A DNA stretch of 64,000 nucleotides from Onthophagus taurus (lineage: Eukaryota; Arthropoda; Insecta; Coleoptera; Scarabaeidae), in contig NC_091972.1 in NCBI RefSeq assembly GCF_036711975.1, forward strand, positions 32,431,001-32,495,000, in the 5' to 3' direction. The notes beneath the pieces are model-generated. The model was not told where the DNA came from, ran no database searches, and saw nothing but the letters and a program-made list of their open reading frames with translations. A program made the translations under genes and the position numbers. How positions within the stretch are numbered: position 1 is the first letter of the stretch; each line of letters begins with the position of its first letter. This document shows, one piece after another, positions 10,541-22,537 of this stretch.

Positions 10541-11130
10541 TTGACTATTAACGAAACAATAGTTCCATAAAACCACGACGTATAGGTCTTCGTTTATGTC
10601 TGGGCATTTTTGTGTCATGACAATAAGTGGTTTCTTTATTCTTAGGCCTTTCCGAAATCCAAATTGATGTCTGTATCCAATTGTATTCAGGGCATACAAC
10701 TGCTATGCACTGAATATCACTTCGTCTTTAATTATATGAAGACCAACTCCCCTTCTACATATTCAAAGTTAACTTCTCGTCTCTCATCTTTGAAGTATTA
10801 GAATATATTACAATACAGTTTTTCTATATTTTGTGTTATTGTTTTATTTCTGCGGACATTTTCCTATTGTCACTGCACTGCACTTTGAATTGTTTACTTG
10901 TGCCTGCGAGTTCTGTGACATTTTTGTGTATGTTGATGTTGTCATGTAACTCCTCAATCTCTTCACATTTTTGTTTGTAATATTCTTCCTTCATTTTCCT
11001 GATATTTGTGCGAAATATTTGTTGCGTTATTTTATAGAGCTGATCATTATTTCCTATGAAGTTTCTCTTGTTATCCATGAGAATACAATTTAAGAATTTC
11101 GATGTGCATTCAGGCCTAATCATTCTAATC
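10540..11130 (-). pseudogene. LINE ORF2 fragment (region between endonuclease and reverse transcriptase)
   Basis: Minus strand reads IRKMKEEYYKQKCEEIEELHDN.. NIHKNVTELAGTSKQ, then a broken frame with ERREVNFEYVEGELVFI and HQFGFRKGLRIKK (the 'QFGFR.G' motif of reverse transcriptases), ending near CPDINEDLYVVV. It has several frameshifts and stops and neither 5' nor 3' end. Confidence 0.7.
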
Positions 11131-11139
11131 AGTTAATCT

Positions 11140-11880
11140 AGTAGCTTCTGAATCAAAGTCGGAGACATCATCTTTCGAAAAGATCCTACTGAGGCCACAA
11201 AGCAAACTATAAACCAATATTGAACTTGGTATTCATTATAGTGTAGCAGACATTCTGGACAGCAATGCTCATACATTATTGTTTTTCTTTACTAAAAAGT
11301 ACTCAGAATATTTGGTGATTTAGTTTATGTGCACTAAATGCGTGTTGGAGTGACTTTTCGCTCCCAACCACATTTTGTAGCTGTTCATGTAAGCGTGTCT
11401 GCAATCCTTTTATGGCATCTTAGTCAAAAACTGACTTTGTAAACCTACTTTTCCATCCAGAAAATTTTCAGGTCTGCGACCCTTGTTAGAACTGATTGTT
11501 TCTCTTTACAAGGCTACCTAGCATTGTTTCTGTTGAATCCGTTTTCACACGAGAATACAAATTGTACTGGCACGATTCAATGTCAAGTTTATTTATATGG
11601 TTATCACTTGTCAAAATTGTAAATAAACTTTGAAATACGAAACTCACTAGAAGTAACTTAATAGTTTGCTCTCTCGTGGCTAGATGATCCGCTAAAACTG
11701 CTAAATTATTTACTAGGGCTAAAACACACGACAGGAGATTTAGAAAGTTTACTCGAAATCAGCACGGAACGCAAGATTTGTAGGTAAGTCCACTTTCGTG
11801 GAATCAGACCATGAGTTGAGCGCGTGTCAATAGAACAAATTGAGGTCTTTATTTCATAAATCTAGGAATTATGATGTAGT
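11140..11880. other. Intergenic, nothing recognised
   Basis: No long open frame, tandem repeat or transposon end that I can support. Confidence 0.5.
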
Positions 11881-11885
11881 GATAA

Positions 11886-12240
11886 AAATAGAATCTGATA
11901 AAATCGATGGCGAAATATGTCCAAGTACTGAAACACCCAAAATCCCTAATATCGAGAAAAGAAATTTCCCAGCAGAAGACCTATTATGAAATGTTGAAAA
12001 ATATGTATATTATTAAATATATCCTATCATATTTAGATATCCTATATCATATTTTGAGATTTCCTTTTTAATGTACCAGATATATGGGACCTATATCTGG
12101 ATACTATACAGATAATGTTGATTACTTTACCAAAGCAGCTACACAATACAATTCAATTTTATGGCATTTAACACATCCACATGAGTACTTTTTGAATAAA
12201 ATAAAGCTATTTTTATTTTAATACTGGGATCTACAGCTAA
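11886..12240 (+). pseudogene. Relic of the 3' end of a first-gene-type ChtBD2 gene
   Basis: A stretch from about 11895 (AAAATCGATGG, CCAAGTACTG, ACACC, CTAATATCGAG, then AAATATGT) aligns to 3222-3352 of the first ChtBD2 gene (AAAACCGATGG, CCAAGTACTG, ACACC, CTAACATCGAG, AAATATGT) with indels and lost frame. The following 12160-12240 (CACATGAGTAC, AATAAAATAAAG, TTTTTATTTTA) matches its 3' UTR at 3535-3580. Position and order are the same as for the intact gene relative to the next ChtBD2 promoter, so this is the degraded left partner of a duplicated gene pair. Confidence 0.75.
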
Positions 12241-12365
12241 TTCATTTCATTCATTGTTGATCTTACACAATGATAACAATCAATAACCCATTAAAATAGC
12301 AAATAATACCAATTCAAATTAAAAAAAAAATGTTATCTCAAGTGCTATATCAATGTACTTCCTCC

Positions 12366-12391
12366 GATAATCGAATCGCTACTATATAAAG
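12366..12391 (+). promoter_or_regulatory. Core promoter of the third ChtBD2 gene (GATA motif + TATA box)
   Basis: GATAATCGAATCG starts at 12366 and TATATAAAGG at 12383, 77 bp before the ATG at 12460. Sequence and spacing copy the promoter at 3724-3749. Confidence 0.75.
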
Positions 12392-12459
12392 GTAATCCAA
12401 CACAATCCCAGACATAGCTCAACTGATCATTGAATTATTATATTATTAGACTTTCTACA

Positions 12460-15357
12460 ATGAATACACTTTCCGTCAGTATTTTACTGGCGATTGGCTT
12501 TCTAACTACAAGTAAGTTTTAATCTTTATAATTACATTTATATCACAATAATATTTTCACCTTAATTTCTTTAAAATAATATTAATTAATTCCAATTTTG
12601 AAAATAGGTGCCATACCAAATTGTCCTGACCGAAATGAAGAATTTGCTACTTTACTTCCCCATGAATCTGATTGTTCAAAATTTTATAAATGCGAAGCTG
12701 GCGTAGCAGTTGTATACGATTGTCCAGCAGGACTGTATTTCAATCCAGTCCTATCAGTATGTGATTATCCCGAAGAAGTAGACTGTGGTGGAAGTGGAGG
12801 AAGTGCTGGAAGTACTTCTCCAACCGAAGGATCCACTGAGGGTGGAAATGGAGGAAGCCCAGGAGGCGGAAGTACCGTTGGCGGTGGCTCCGATGGCCCT
12901 GATTGCCCAGCAGAAGATGGCGAATTCGTTACATTGTTCCCACATACAGATTGCAGTAAATTCTGGAAATGCGATAGAGGAGTAGCTGTAGAACAAAACT
13001 GTCCCGCTGGTCTTCTTTTCAATCCAGCTCTCTTAGTATGCGATTATCCAGAAGACGCTGGTTGCGACGGAACTGGAATTGGCGGTGGAACTACTCCCTC
13101 CCCAACTCAAGGAACTACCGATGGTGGAAATGGAGGAAGCACGGGAGGCGGAAGTACCGTTGGCGGTGGCTCTGACGGCCCTGAATGCCCAGCAGAAGAT
13201 GGCGAATTCGTCACAATGTTCCCACATGTAGATTGCAGTAAATTCTGGAAATGCAATAGAGGAGTAGCTGTAGAACAAAACTGCCCCGCTGGACTTCTTT
13301 TCAATCCAACACTCTTAGTATGCGATTATCCAGAAGACGCTGGTTGCGATGGAACTGGAATTGGCGGTGGAACTACCCCCTCCCCAACTCAAGGAACTAC
13401 CGATGGTGGAAATGGAGGAAGCACAGGAGGCGGAAGTACAGTTGGCGGTGGCTCTGACGGCCCTGAATGCCCAGCAGAAGATGGCGAATTCGTTACAATG
13501 TTCCCGCATGTAGATTGCAGTAAATTCTGGAAATGCAATAGAGGAGTAGCTGTAGAACAAAACTGCCCCGCTGGACTTCTTTTCAATCCAATACTCTTAG
13601 TATGCGATTATCCAGAAGACGCTGGTTGCGATGGAACTGGAATTGGCGGTGGAACTACTCCCTCCCCAACTCAAGGAACTACCGATGGTGGAAATGGAGG
13701 AAGCACAGGAGGCGGAAGTACCGTTGGCGGTGGCTCTGGCGGCCCTGAATGCCCAGCAGAAGATGGCGAATTCGTTATAATGTTCCCACATGTAGATTGC
13801 AGTAAATTCTGGAAATGTAATAGAGGAGTAGCTGTAGAACAAAACTGCCCCGCTGGTCTTCTTTTCAATCCAACGCTCTTAGTATGCGATTATCCAGAAG
13901 ACGCTGGTTGCGATGGAACTGGAATTGGCGGTGGAACTACTCCCTCCCCAACTCAAGGAACTACCGATGGTGGAAATGGAGGAAGCACAGGAGGCGGAAG
14001 TACTGTTGGTGGTGGCTCCGGCGGCCCTGAATGCCCTGCAGAAGATGGCGAATTCGTTACAATGTTCCCACATGTAGATTGCAGTAAATTCTGGAAATGC
14101 AATAGAGGAGTAGCTGTAGAACAAAACTGCCCCGCTGGTCTTCTTTTCAATCCAACGCTCTTAGTATGCGATTATCCAGAAGACGCTGGTTGCGATGGAA
14201 CTGGAATTGGCGGTGGAACTACTCCCTCCCCAACTCAAGGAACTACCGATGGTGGAAATGGAGGAAGCACAGGAGGCGGAAGTACCGTTGGCGGTGGCTC
14301 TGACGGCCCTGAATGCCCAGCAGAAGATGGCGAATTCGTTACAATGTTCCCACATGTAGATTGCAGTAAATTCTGGAAATGCAATAGAGGAGTAGCTGTA
14401 GAACAAAACTGCCCCGCTGGTCTTCTTTTCAATCCAACACTCTTAGTATGCGATTATCCAGAAGACGCTGGTTGCGATGGAACTGGAATTGGCGGCGGAA
14501 CTACTCCCTCCCCAACTCAAGGAACTACCGATGGTGGAAATGGAGGAAGCACAGGAGGCGGAAGTACCGTTGGCGGTGGCTCTGGCGCCCCTGAATGCCC
14601 AGCGGAAGATGGCGAATTCGTTACAATGTTCCCACATGTAGATTGCAGTAAATTCTGGAAATGTAATAGAGGAGTAGCTGTAGAACAAAACTGCCCCGCT
14701 GGTCTTCTTTTCAATCCAACTCTCTTAGTATGTGATTATCCTGAAGATGCTGGTTGCAACGGAACTGGAGTTGGCGGTGGAACTACTCCCTCACCAACTC
14801 AAGGAACTACCGATGGTGGAAATGGAGGAAGCACAGGAGGCGGAAGTACCGTTGGCGGTGGCTCCGATGGCCCTAAATGCCCAGCAGAAGATGGCGAATT
14901 CGTTACATTGTTCCCTCATGTTGATTGCAGTAAATTCTGGAAATGCGATAGAGGAGTAGCTGTAGAACAAGACTGCCCTGCTGGTCTTCTTTTCAATCCA
15001 ACTCTATTAGTATGCGATTATCCTGAAGATGCTGGTTGCAACGGATCTGGAGTTGGCGGTGGAACTACTCCCTCACCAACTCAAGGAACTACCGATGCTG
15101 GAAGCAGCTCCCAAGGAACAACAGGAGGCACTACTCAAACCACTTCGAATCCAATTGATGGCTACTGTCAAACTTTAAGCTGTCCTGAAGTGAACGGAGA
15201 GTGGGTTTACTTCCTACCATACCCAGGTGATTGCAGACGTTTCTGTAAATGTGATTGGGGAAAACCTTTTGAGTTTACATGTCCAAGTAACCTCTTCTTC
15301 GATCATGTTCTTGACGTATGCGATTTCCAAGAAAATGTAGCTTGTATAAATGCGTAG
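12460..15357 (+). CDS. Peritrophin-like protein, ten ChtBD2 domains; join(12460..12511,12608..15357)
   Basis: Exon 1 (52 nt) encodes the signal peptide MNTLSVSILLAIGFLTTS. The 96-bp intron (GTAAGT...TAG) is in phase 1 at the same place as in the paralogue at 3826. The protein is 933 residues. Domain 1 spans about residues 23-77. Eight near-identical domains (CPAEDGEFVTMFPHVDCSKFWKC..) follow with GGGSTVGGGS linkers, and the distinct last domain spans about 871-930. All six cysteines are kept in every domain. Against the paralogue, the repeats share motif order but differ in fixed residues (AVDGE to AEDGE, AVEKDC to AVEQNC) and in linker length, so each array has homogenised separately. AATAAA lies at 15528-15533. 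Secretion and chitin binding are predicted from the family; a peritrophic-matrix role is inferred. Confidence 0.93.
12880..15060 (+). repeat. 282-bp in-frame tandem repeat, eight copies, third ChtBD2 gene
   Basis: Eight copies of a 94-codon unit are spaced exactly 282 bp apart, with domain starts near 12901, 13183, 13465, 13747, 14029, 14311, 14593 and 14875. Interior copies are the most alike; the edge copies (first, and last with CDRG instead of CNRG) diverge more. Confidence 0.95.
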
Positions 15358-18199
15358 TTTAAACAAATTAGTAATTACATGACTTAAATCATCTATTAGA
15401 AAGTAAATATGAACAAGGAATCCGTGTTGATTTCTGCACTCTGATTATAATTTATTCTTAGCTTTACTAAATGAATTACTCATATTATGTAAGCAGTCGT
15501 ACTCATTGTAAGATAACGTAGATATTCAATAAAAAATATTATAGTAACCTGATATATATGTTTTTCAACTGTTCAAAATCAATAACAATTGTTCTTAATG
15601 TGTATGTGGGCATTACTGCTATACATTTTTTATAGTGACCTTTATTAGTTAAAACTACGCATCGTGTCAAAGTAGTTGTTTTAAGTGTGCTATCTATGCT
15701 TATTCTATACATATTTATAATTTAATTCGCTATATAAAATATCCTTTATGAAAACTTGTACTTAAAAATTGTTTTATTAGTTTAAAATCGGTCATTATCA
15801 ATGGTGAATCATCCTGAGTTATTGTGCATTATTTATCATATTCTTGGTGTTTTTTCTGGGTACGAAAATGTATCTGGTGGACTGTCGTTAAAATACACTC
15901 CTCTTGAGTTAACGAACTGTTCAAGTAAATTAATAAAATAATGAACTGATGATTTTTCAGTTATTACACATAATTTTGATGATGTGTAGCAACCAGACTC
16001 AAGGTTGCTTCTAAATTTACTTCTAATTGTTACTGACTTAAAGCTTGCATTTTAGACCGTTTGGGCAAGATACCTTTCTTTTAGTATAACATGTCTTGTA
16101 TAATCCGAGCATACTCATTCATTGGTGGATTTATTCCTGTCATAACTTTGATTATATTCGCCACAGAGCAGTTAACGGTAGTGATGGCTTCTTCGCATGT
16201 CTCCAGAACGTGTACCAGACTGATTTCTATACTGAATAATAAAGACCACAATCAGAATTTTTACTTGTATACAGAATGAATGGGAAATCCCTGAACTGAA
16301 GACATTTCTTCCAACGTGAAAAATTAGATTTAATATTTGTTAGTAATACTCCATATGAGGGACGGGTCAGAGAAATTATCCCATCGCCACTCCCATCTCG
16401 GAGTGGAGGAGGTTATCCTTCCCTGTCCAATATCTGAGCTGATTAATGTATCATTCACTGGATCAAATTAGATACTGGAGGGAGATTTTTATCAGTGTCG
16501 ATGAGTCCTTCGTGATCTTCCAAAAGGTGCTGTTGAAGTTTTCAAACAGCACGGTTAAGTGTCGCCACACCCAAATTTTATTGTATGCAGTAAGAACATT
16601 TAGAATGAAGTTCAGACTTCATGCATTTTTTTTGTTTCATCGGGGATTCCCTCTCATTGCCGACAATCAGGTAAACTTTCACTCACCATTGATTCTGGCA
16701 CTAATGATCCAATTTCCCCTGCCATTGACGGTGCAAAAATCCTTAGTATCATCAGGTAGTGTGCAATTAATTAGGTTAGTTAGTAATTAGCATCGTCGTG
16801 ATTTCTAACTTTTCTGCGAGAATGTCAGATATCAGCAGCACAGTTCAACTAGCACTAATTTGCTCGTTGTATCATCCGTTCTAGGCTTCCTAAACAAACA
16901 CTTCTATTCTATATTATTATATTCTATTAGCTACCACGAACAGCGCTACACCGGAAACCATCCAGAAACACATGATGCGATGCATGCTCCTTACAAGACA
17001 TTTCCTGTTTACGATTTACGCTCATCCCACAATATTGCAAATCTCCAATAATAATTATTGTTTGATTGACATCAATGTTTCAGCAACAATCTCGATATCG
17101 ATAATCCTTAAAGATTTTTAGTGCAGATGAGGATTCATTTCTTTACTTTGTTAATTTTTATTTGTAATATAAGTAGAGGTCTAGCCAGGACGATGTCAAC
17201 AACAGAAATGCTGTCGATGAAATTTTTAAAGCTTCGAGCCAAGCTGTTGGGAAAGCTAAATGGGTAGCTGTCAGCTATTTATCTAAACTGGAAAGGAGAG
17301 TTTTACGACAAATGTGAGGGATTACTCACCGGTCGACACCAACTACTATATGGAGCTGCTTTATAAACTAATCCTTAGATATCATCGTTTGCCTGCAATA
17401 CTTACATCGCACGTTCGCTTGCCAATATAATCAAGTTTTCTTACACTCCTCTCACACTTCTATGGTACCAATATACCCAACGGTATCTAATTTTCTGTTG
17501 ACCTTTTCCAACACCAGATTGATCAGTGTAGCTCACAGTACATTAGGGTGATGTCACTTACCGGTATCAATGTCAAATTTAATGTATTATGGTATTCCTA
17601 GAAAAGAGGAGGTCATTTAACATTTCTCGTGTCCCAACGCAATATATAATATATGTAAATCTATGTCGTATTCGTTGGCTTTTTCTGGTATTTGTCATAA
17701 GACGAATATTTGATATTTGATTCTCGCCCAGAATTTTCTCATTATACTCGACCAACTTATTAACACATGATAGAATCGTATATATGCTACATTATAGTAT
17801 ATGGTACACTTATTGTATACTTTAATACATAATTAATATAAAATATTCAGATATTTCCATACATTAGAGTTGATCAATTAAGAAGCACTATATAAAAATT
17901 AATTACCTATATAACAATATCGAATAGTATTATGACACATTTTTGAAACAAAGGACTCGGTTAGCTTAATCATTTAATAATATTTGATCCAATTTCTTTA
18001 AACCGATTCGTAAGTAATTCAGAAAGACATCTCTTATCAACTACAAATTCTACACGAAAATCCAATTTACGCTTTTCAGCTACATTTAATATTGGACATT
18101 CGATGCTTGTCGGAAAGGTAGGTATTTCCACCGAAAATTAATCAATTCAATTATAAATTATATTGGAATGTTAACGTAATTGGAATGAATTTCCGCGAA
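15358..18199. other. Intergenic, no supported gene
   Basis: AT-rich spacer of about 2.8 kb. Short frames at 16091-16279, 16446-16790 and 16860-17051 show no domain. A minus-strand stretch near 16690-16770 reads CTLPDDTKDFCTVNGRGNW and is followed by a donor-like GGTGAGT, but no partner exon is found. Confidence 0.5.
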
Positions 18200-18219
18200 T
18201 GATAAGCATAGTATAAAAG
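18200..18219 (+). promoter_or_regulatory. Core promoter of the fourth ChtBD2 gene (TGATAAG + TATA box)
   Basis: TGATAAG at 18200-18206 fits the WGATAR GATA-factor consensus and lies 5 bp before TATAAAAG at 18212-18219. The ATG is at 18295. Confidence 0.7.
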
Positions 18220-18294
18220 GAATGATTTAAAAAAATTTGACAAAGTCGCCTTTTAATCTTAGCAAAGTTAATAACGAAAGTTTTTAAAATAAAA

Positions 18295-19700
18295 ATGAAA
18301 GGTAATAATTGTTGTTGTTACTTAGTTAATGTTAAAAGTACGTTTATATTCACAGGATTAGTTGTGTATGGATTTATCTTTATTGCAATTCAATACTTTG
18401 GATATGTTGGTTAGTAAATACTTAATATATTTTAAAAATTTTTTTTCATTAAATTATTTTTATTAAATGTAGATGGGGACCCTGCAGAAAAATGTCCGAG
18501 TACAAACGGGAACGCTCTTCTTCCCGACGACACCGATTGTCACTTCTTCTACCAATGTAGTTGGGGAGTAGCTTATCCCATGGAATGCTCCGGCGATCTC
18601 ATTTTTGATTACAAACTTCAAGTTTGCAACTACCCTGCACAAGCTGTCTGTTACAGCCATATCAATACACCGGGTGGTAGTCAAAAACCAAGTAGTAGCG
18701 AAAGTCCTGCAAGTGGTGGAGAAACGGGTGATTCTGGTGAATCATGGAACGAAGCTTGTACGAGCGATATTGTTCAATACTATTTTCCGGATCCTAAAAA
18801 TTGCAAAGCTTTCTATATTTGTAACGCGGGAATCTTACATCACATTGTTTGTCCGGATGATAAAGTTTATAATCCCGCGTACAGAATTTGTGACTTTTCA
18901 AGAGGTATTACATGTTCTGAAACACCAGGTGCGGTTGATCCTGAACCTGTTGATCCTGGCAGTGGCGGTGAAGATGGAGGTGAAGACGGTGGTGAAGACG
19001 GAGGTGAAGATGGAAGTGGAAATGGAGGTGAACACTCTGGGGAATCATGGCAAAGTTCATGTACACTAGGTAAAGAGTCAAAAGATTAAAAATTTAAGTG
19101 CCATTTAGATGTCGTTACAAATACATTTTTTTTGCAGGCAGCATTCAAATTTATTACCCAGACCCAGAAGATTGCCAAGGTTTTTACATGTGCGAATTTG
19201 GTACATTAAAGCACATGTCATGTCCTGTAGGAACCCTCTATAATGCGGCATTATTAATTTGTGATTATCCTGGAAATGTAAGATGTTCACAAGAGCCTGA
19301 AGTTGTTAATCCAGAACCAGTTAACCCCGGAGATGGTGGTAGTGGAGATGGTGGTAGTGGAGATGGTGGTAGTGGAGATGGTGGTAGTGGAGATGGTGGT
19401 AGTGGAGATGGTGAAAATACAGAAGAAGATGGTGGAAATTCAGGAGAAGATTGTGGAAATACAGGAGGAAATGGTGTTGGAGAATCATGGTCGGAACCTT
19501 GTAGCTTAAATAACAAACAAATGTATTTTCCCGATTCAGAAAACTGTCAAGGATTCTACATTTGTGAATTCGGAACGTTGCAACACATGATGTGTCCACC
19601 AGGAACGCTGTATAATGCTCCTATATTAACATGTGATTTTCCAGGAAATGTGAGATGCTCAGAATCCCCCATAGGTATCGATCCGGAACAAGTTAATTGA
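18295..19700 (+). CDS. Secreted protein with four ChtBD2 domains; join(18295..18301,18356..18409,18473..19069,19138..19700)
   Basis: Four exons joined by GT-AG introns of 54, 63 and 68 bp, all phase 1, give 406 residues. A tiny 7-nt first exon plus exon 2 makes the signal peptide [20 protein letters not shown]. Four six-cysteine ChtBD2 domains follow: [17 protein letters not shown].., [17 protein letters not shown].., [17 protein letters not shown].. and [17 protein letters not shown]... Domains 2-4 resemble each other (FPD..C..FY.C..G.L.H..CP) and differ from domain 1 and from the larger neighbours. Acidic Gly/Asp/Glu linkers include GEDGG and GDGGS repeats. AATAAA lies at 19716-19721. It is probably also a peritrophin or cuticle-analogous chitin binder; the exact type is not determined. 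Splice sites are read by eye but keep frame and cysteine spacing. Confidence 0.9.
19330..19410 (+). repeat. 15-bp minisatellite coding (GDGGS)n
   Basis: About five copies of GGAGATGGTGGTAGT lie in the linker between the third and fourth ChtBD2 domains. The 15-bp unit keeps the frame. An independent GEDGG repeat lies upstream at 18965-19020. Confidence 0.9.
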
Positions 19701-19721
19701 AAGAAATATAATATAAATAAA

Positions 19722-20590
19722 TTATAAATATAAGCATATATTAAAAACAATATAATAATTAATTATCATTAATTTAAAAGAGGTGTTTAGCACATAAATA
19801 TCAAAAATGTTATTATTTATTATACTACGAAATTGTTAAAATTAAAAAAAAAATTATTATAAAGTAAAATATCTCGATAAAAAATCAATCTATCAAAGTC
19901 ACTTAATCCAACATAAAAAAAATTTAGTCATTCGATATCTCCCGGATGTTTACCTACACAATTTTTTATCTTTGTAGTAATTTACAATAATACGTTCAAT
20001 GCAAAATTAAAATAAAAATGAGAACATTAATTCGAATATAACATTATGATAACAAAGTCCTCATTGATATTTCATTGAGAACTAATCGATTGATTGATCA
20101 CCTCCGGTATGAAAATATTGTAAGAAATTTCTACCAATCAATCATTGTTAGAAATTTGAACATTTCCGAGGATTATTAGACGAGTATCCATCCGAAATCT
20201 GATATTTTAAAAAATTGCATTAAATTTTAGTGCTTGAATTAAAAGCTATATAAATTAATACCAATTGAAATGGTTTAATTGGCTCTATTAGTAACAATTA
20301 AAGTTAATAATACTTTTAATGAAATAATAATAATGAAATACAATTCTTAAAGCAAGTTGCTTTCATAACTTTATTAACATTATTCCGTTACAGTCACCAT
20401 TGAAGTAATTTTCTGCAAGGCTCATGGTAATATCAAAAAAAGTTTTATACAAGAAACAGCTTTTGGAACCATTCACCACACCAGTACACTTTAATTTTTT
20501 TACTCTTTATATAAGATATTATACCATCAAAAACTTCATTTGATATTGCTGGATTATTCATTAGATAATTATTCAGCATTTTACGATCTC
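19722..20590. other. AT-rich intergenic DNA, nothing recognised
   Basis: Very AT-rich, with no open frame or clear repeat. Confidence 0.6.
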
Positions 20591-20599
20591 AAGCATTCT

Positions 20600-22300
20600 G
20601 ATCATAAATTATGTTAAAGCTTGTCTTCTTCTTCTTTCTCTTGTCCTCATTCTACCTCCGCGTGTTAGGTCTTGGATCTATCTCTACCTATTCATCGTAC
20701 TTCGGCGACACTTCCCTCATTTCAACGCTACTTCCTCTGTTACTACTTCCTACTAAATGCTTGATCACGCCTCGTTCTCATTCTTTGTGGTTTCAGCACA
20801 AATATACAATATATCTTCCCTCATCCATTCGAACTCCCAAGTTCTTCTCCCCCACTCTTGTTTCGTTGTCTTTCTCTGGTGCTCCTATTTTAGATTTTCG
20901 TAAACTTAATTCTTTCTTACCTACTAACTGCTTCTTCTATTCTGTTGCGTCATTCTTGATCTATCTTGCCATCTTTACTAATCATGACCAGACATTCGTA
21001 TTTTTCTGGTAGCTATTCTTACATCTATGTTCTCTTCTTTGTTCCTTTGTGATGTGTATGATTTTGTTTTCATTCATGATTTTTATCATTTTCTTCTCTT
21101 GCAGACAGCTTTTCGATATTTAGATGTTTTTTGTATAACATTTACATAGCCAGACATTAGTACATTATTGTCTGCGAGAACAAGATCTCGGGCGCAGATT
21201 ATTGTATCCATGTAGGCTACCAACATTAGTGGGCTTAAAATGTTATCCCTTTTAACTCCCTTTTTTATTCTAACTAAATTCAAACTCAATGTTTTTCCAT
21301 TCAAGCTAACTGTTCCTTCACTTTTCTGTATATACTTTTGATCAGTCTTTGTAGTTTTAAACTTGTCCCGTTCATTTAATGCATTCCATATATTATGTTG
21401 TCTTGGTAGCTTATTTCTGTGTATTGTTTTCTCTATAAAGCCGGACCGCTGTGTGCCCTTCTTCAAGTTTATCCTCTCTTTCTGAACTCCTAATCATTTT
21501 TGTAAGAATTTGGAGTAAGGTTTAAGCGCCACCGGTACCAAACCGACCACCCTGAAATATTGGTAGCCAGTTGATTCTCCTTTTTTGTGGATTGCCACGA
21601 TTATGTTCTTCTTTCAATCTTAGAGTATTGTTTTAGATTTCCAATTCTTCCGGAATATTTTTTTCAGCTACCGTTCTACTGACAGTCACCTTCTTTAAGT
21701 CTTACTGCGTAGTAGTTCCTCCATGATTCCAGTATGCTTTTGCTGGTCGTCTGTAACTCTCCATTTATTATTTTTGGTTTATATTTCAAATTAGTGTCAG
21801 TTATCAACAATGCGTAGTCCGTACTAAGTTCTGCACCTCGTATTACCTTCACGCCTCGGATTGCGTATCTTATGTATCTAGAGTATAGATACTTTTCTGT
21901 ACTCTTTCGTCTGCTTCGTATGTTAACATATGTTTGAACGACGTGTTTCTTGTTAGTACTTGGTTATTGATGCACAAATCTATCATTCTTTCGCTGTTGT
22001 TGATAAGTGTCTCTTGTCCTTCTTGTTCTCTCGTTCATATCACATATGTCTAATACATGTTTACACAATTCTTTGTAGGTAATCATAAAAAAGATCTTAA
22101 TAAATATATTTGTTTTATATCAACATTTTCTCTAATTTGAGAAAGAATATTAAATTTCTCGAGTTTATGAGCTTGTCTTTCCCGGCCTCGCTTGTTACAA
22201 ACTCTACTTCCCCCCTTTCGCTTTCTCACGGAGAGGTCTACTCCTTGTATTTCTCCATCTCGTCTTACTTCTCGTACTTCTTTTGCTGTCAAAGTTTTAA
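20600..22300 (-). pseudogene. Decayed non-LTR retrotransposon ORF2 (endonuclease to RT)
   Basis: Minus-strand translation from about 22290 to 21090 gives, in broken frames, an endonuclease C-terminal region (GVKVIRGAELSTDYALLITDT, compare 'RGA..GSDH.L'), a linker, and reverse-transcriptase blocks GKTLSLNLVRIKKGVKRDNILSPL and LADNNVLMSGYVN (a mutated 'YADD' box). Many stops are present. The plus-strand frame at 20611-21012 is a shadow of this decayed DNA. Confidence 0.65.
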
Positions 22301-22537
22301 TGTTCCATTTTCTTATCAGTTGTCACCGGTCATCTTCTGTTCAACAACTCTTCTTCTAGACCGTCGTTGTGGGTGATTGACTCAATGACAGTGGTTGACT
22401 GGAGTTGAGCCTTTTCATTGGTTGCAATTTTATGGTATAACGTGACCCAAATAGCTTTTTTCATGCCCCCAATAGAGGTGTAGTGTTTATCAACATGCTT
22501 GTTAATTTACCTCTGTTGTCCAAATTTTTAGTCCTCG

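Noticed and set aside
20611..21012. Plus-strand hydrophobic 133-codon frame
   Set aside because: It lies over a decayed minus-strand LINE; the pyrimidine-rich composition alone makes Leu/Phe/Ser-rich frames.
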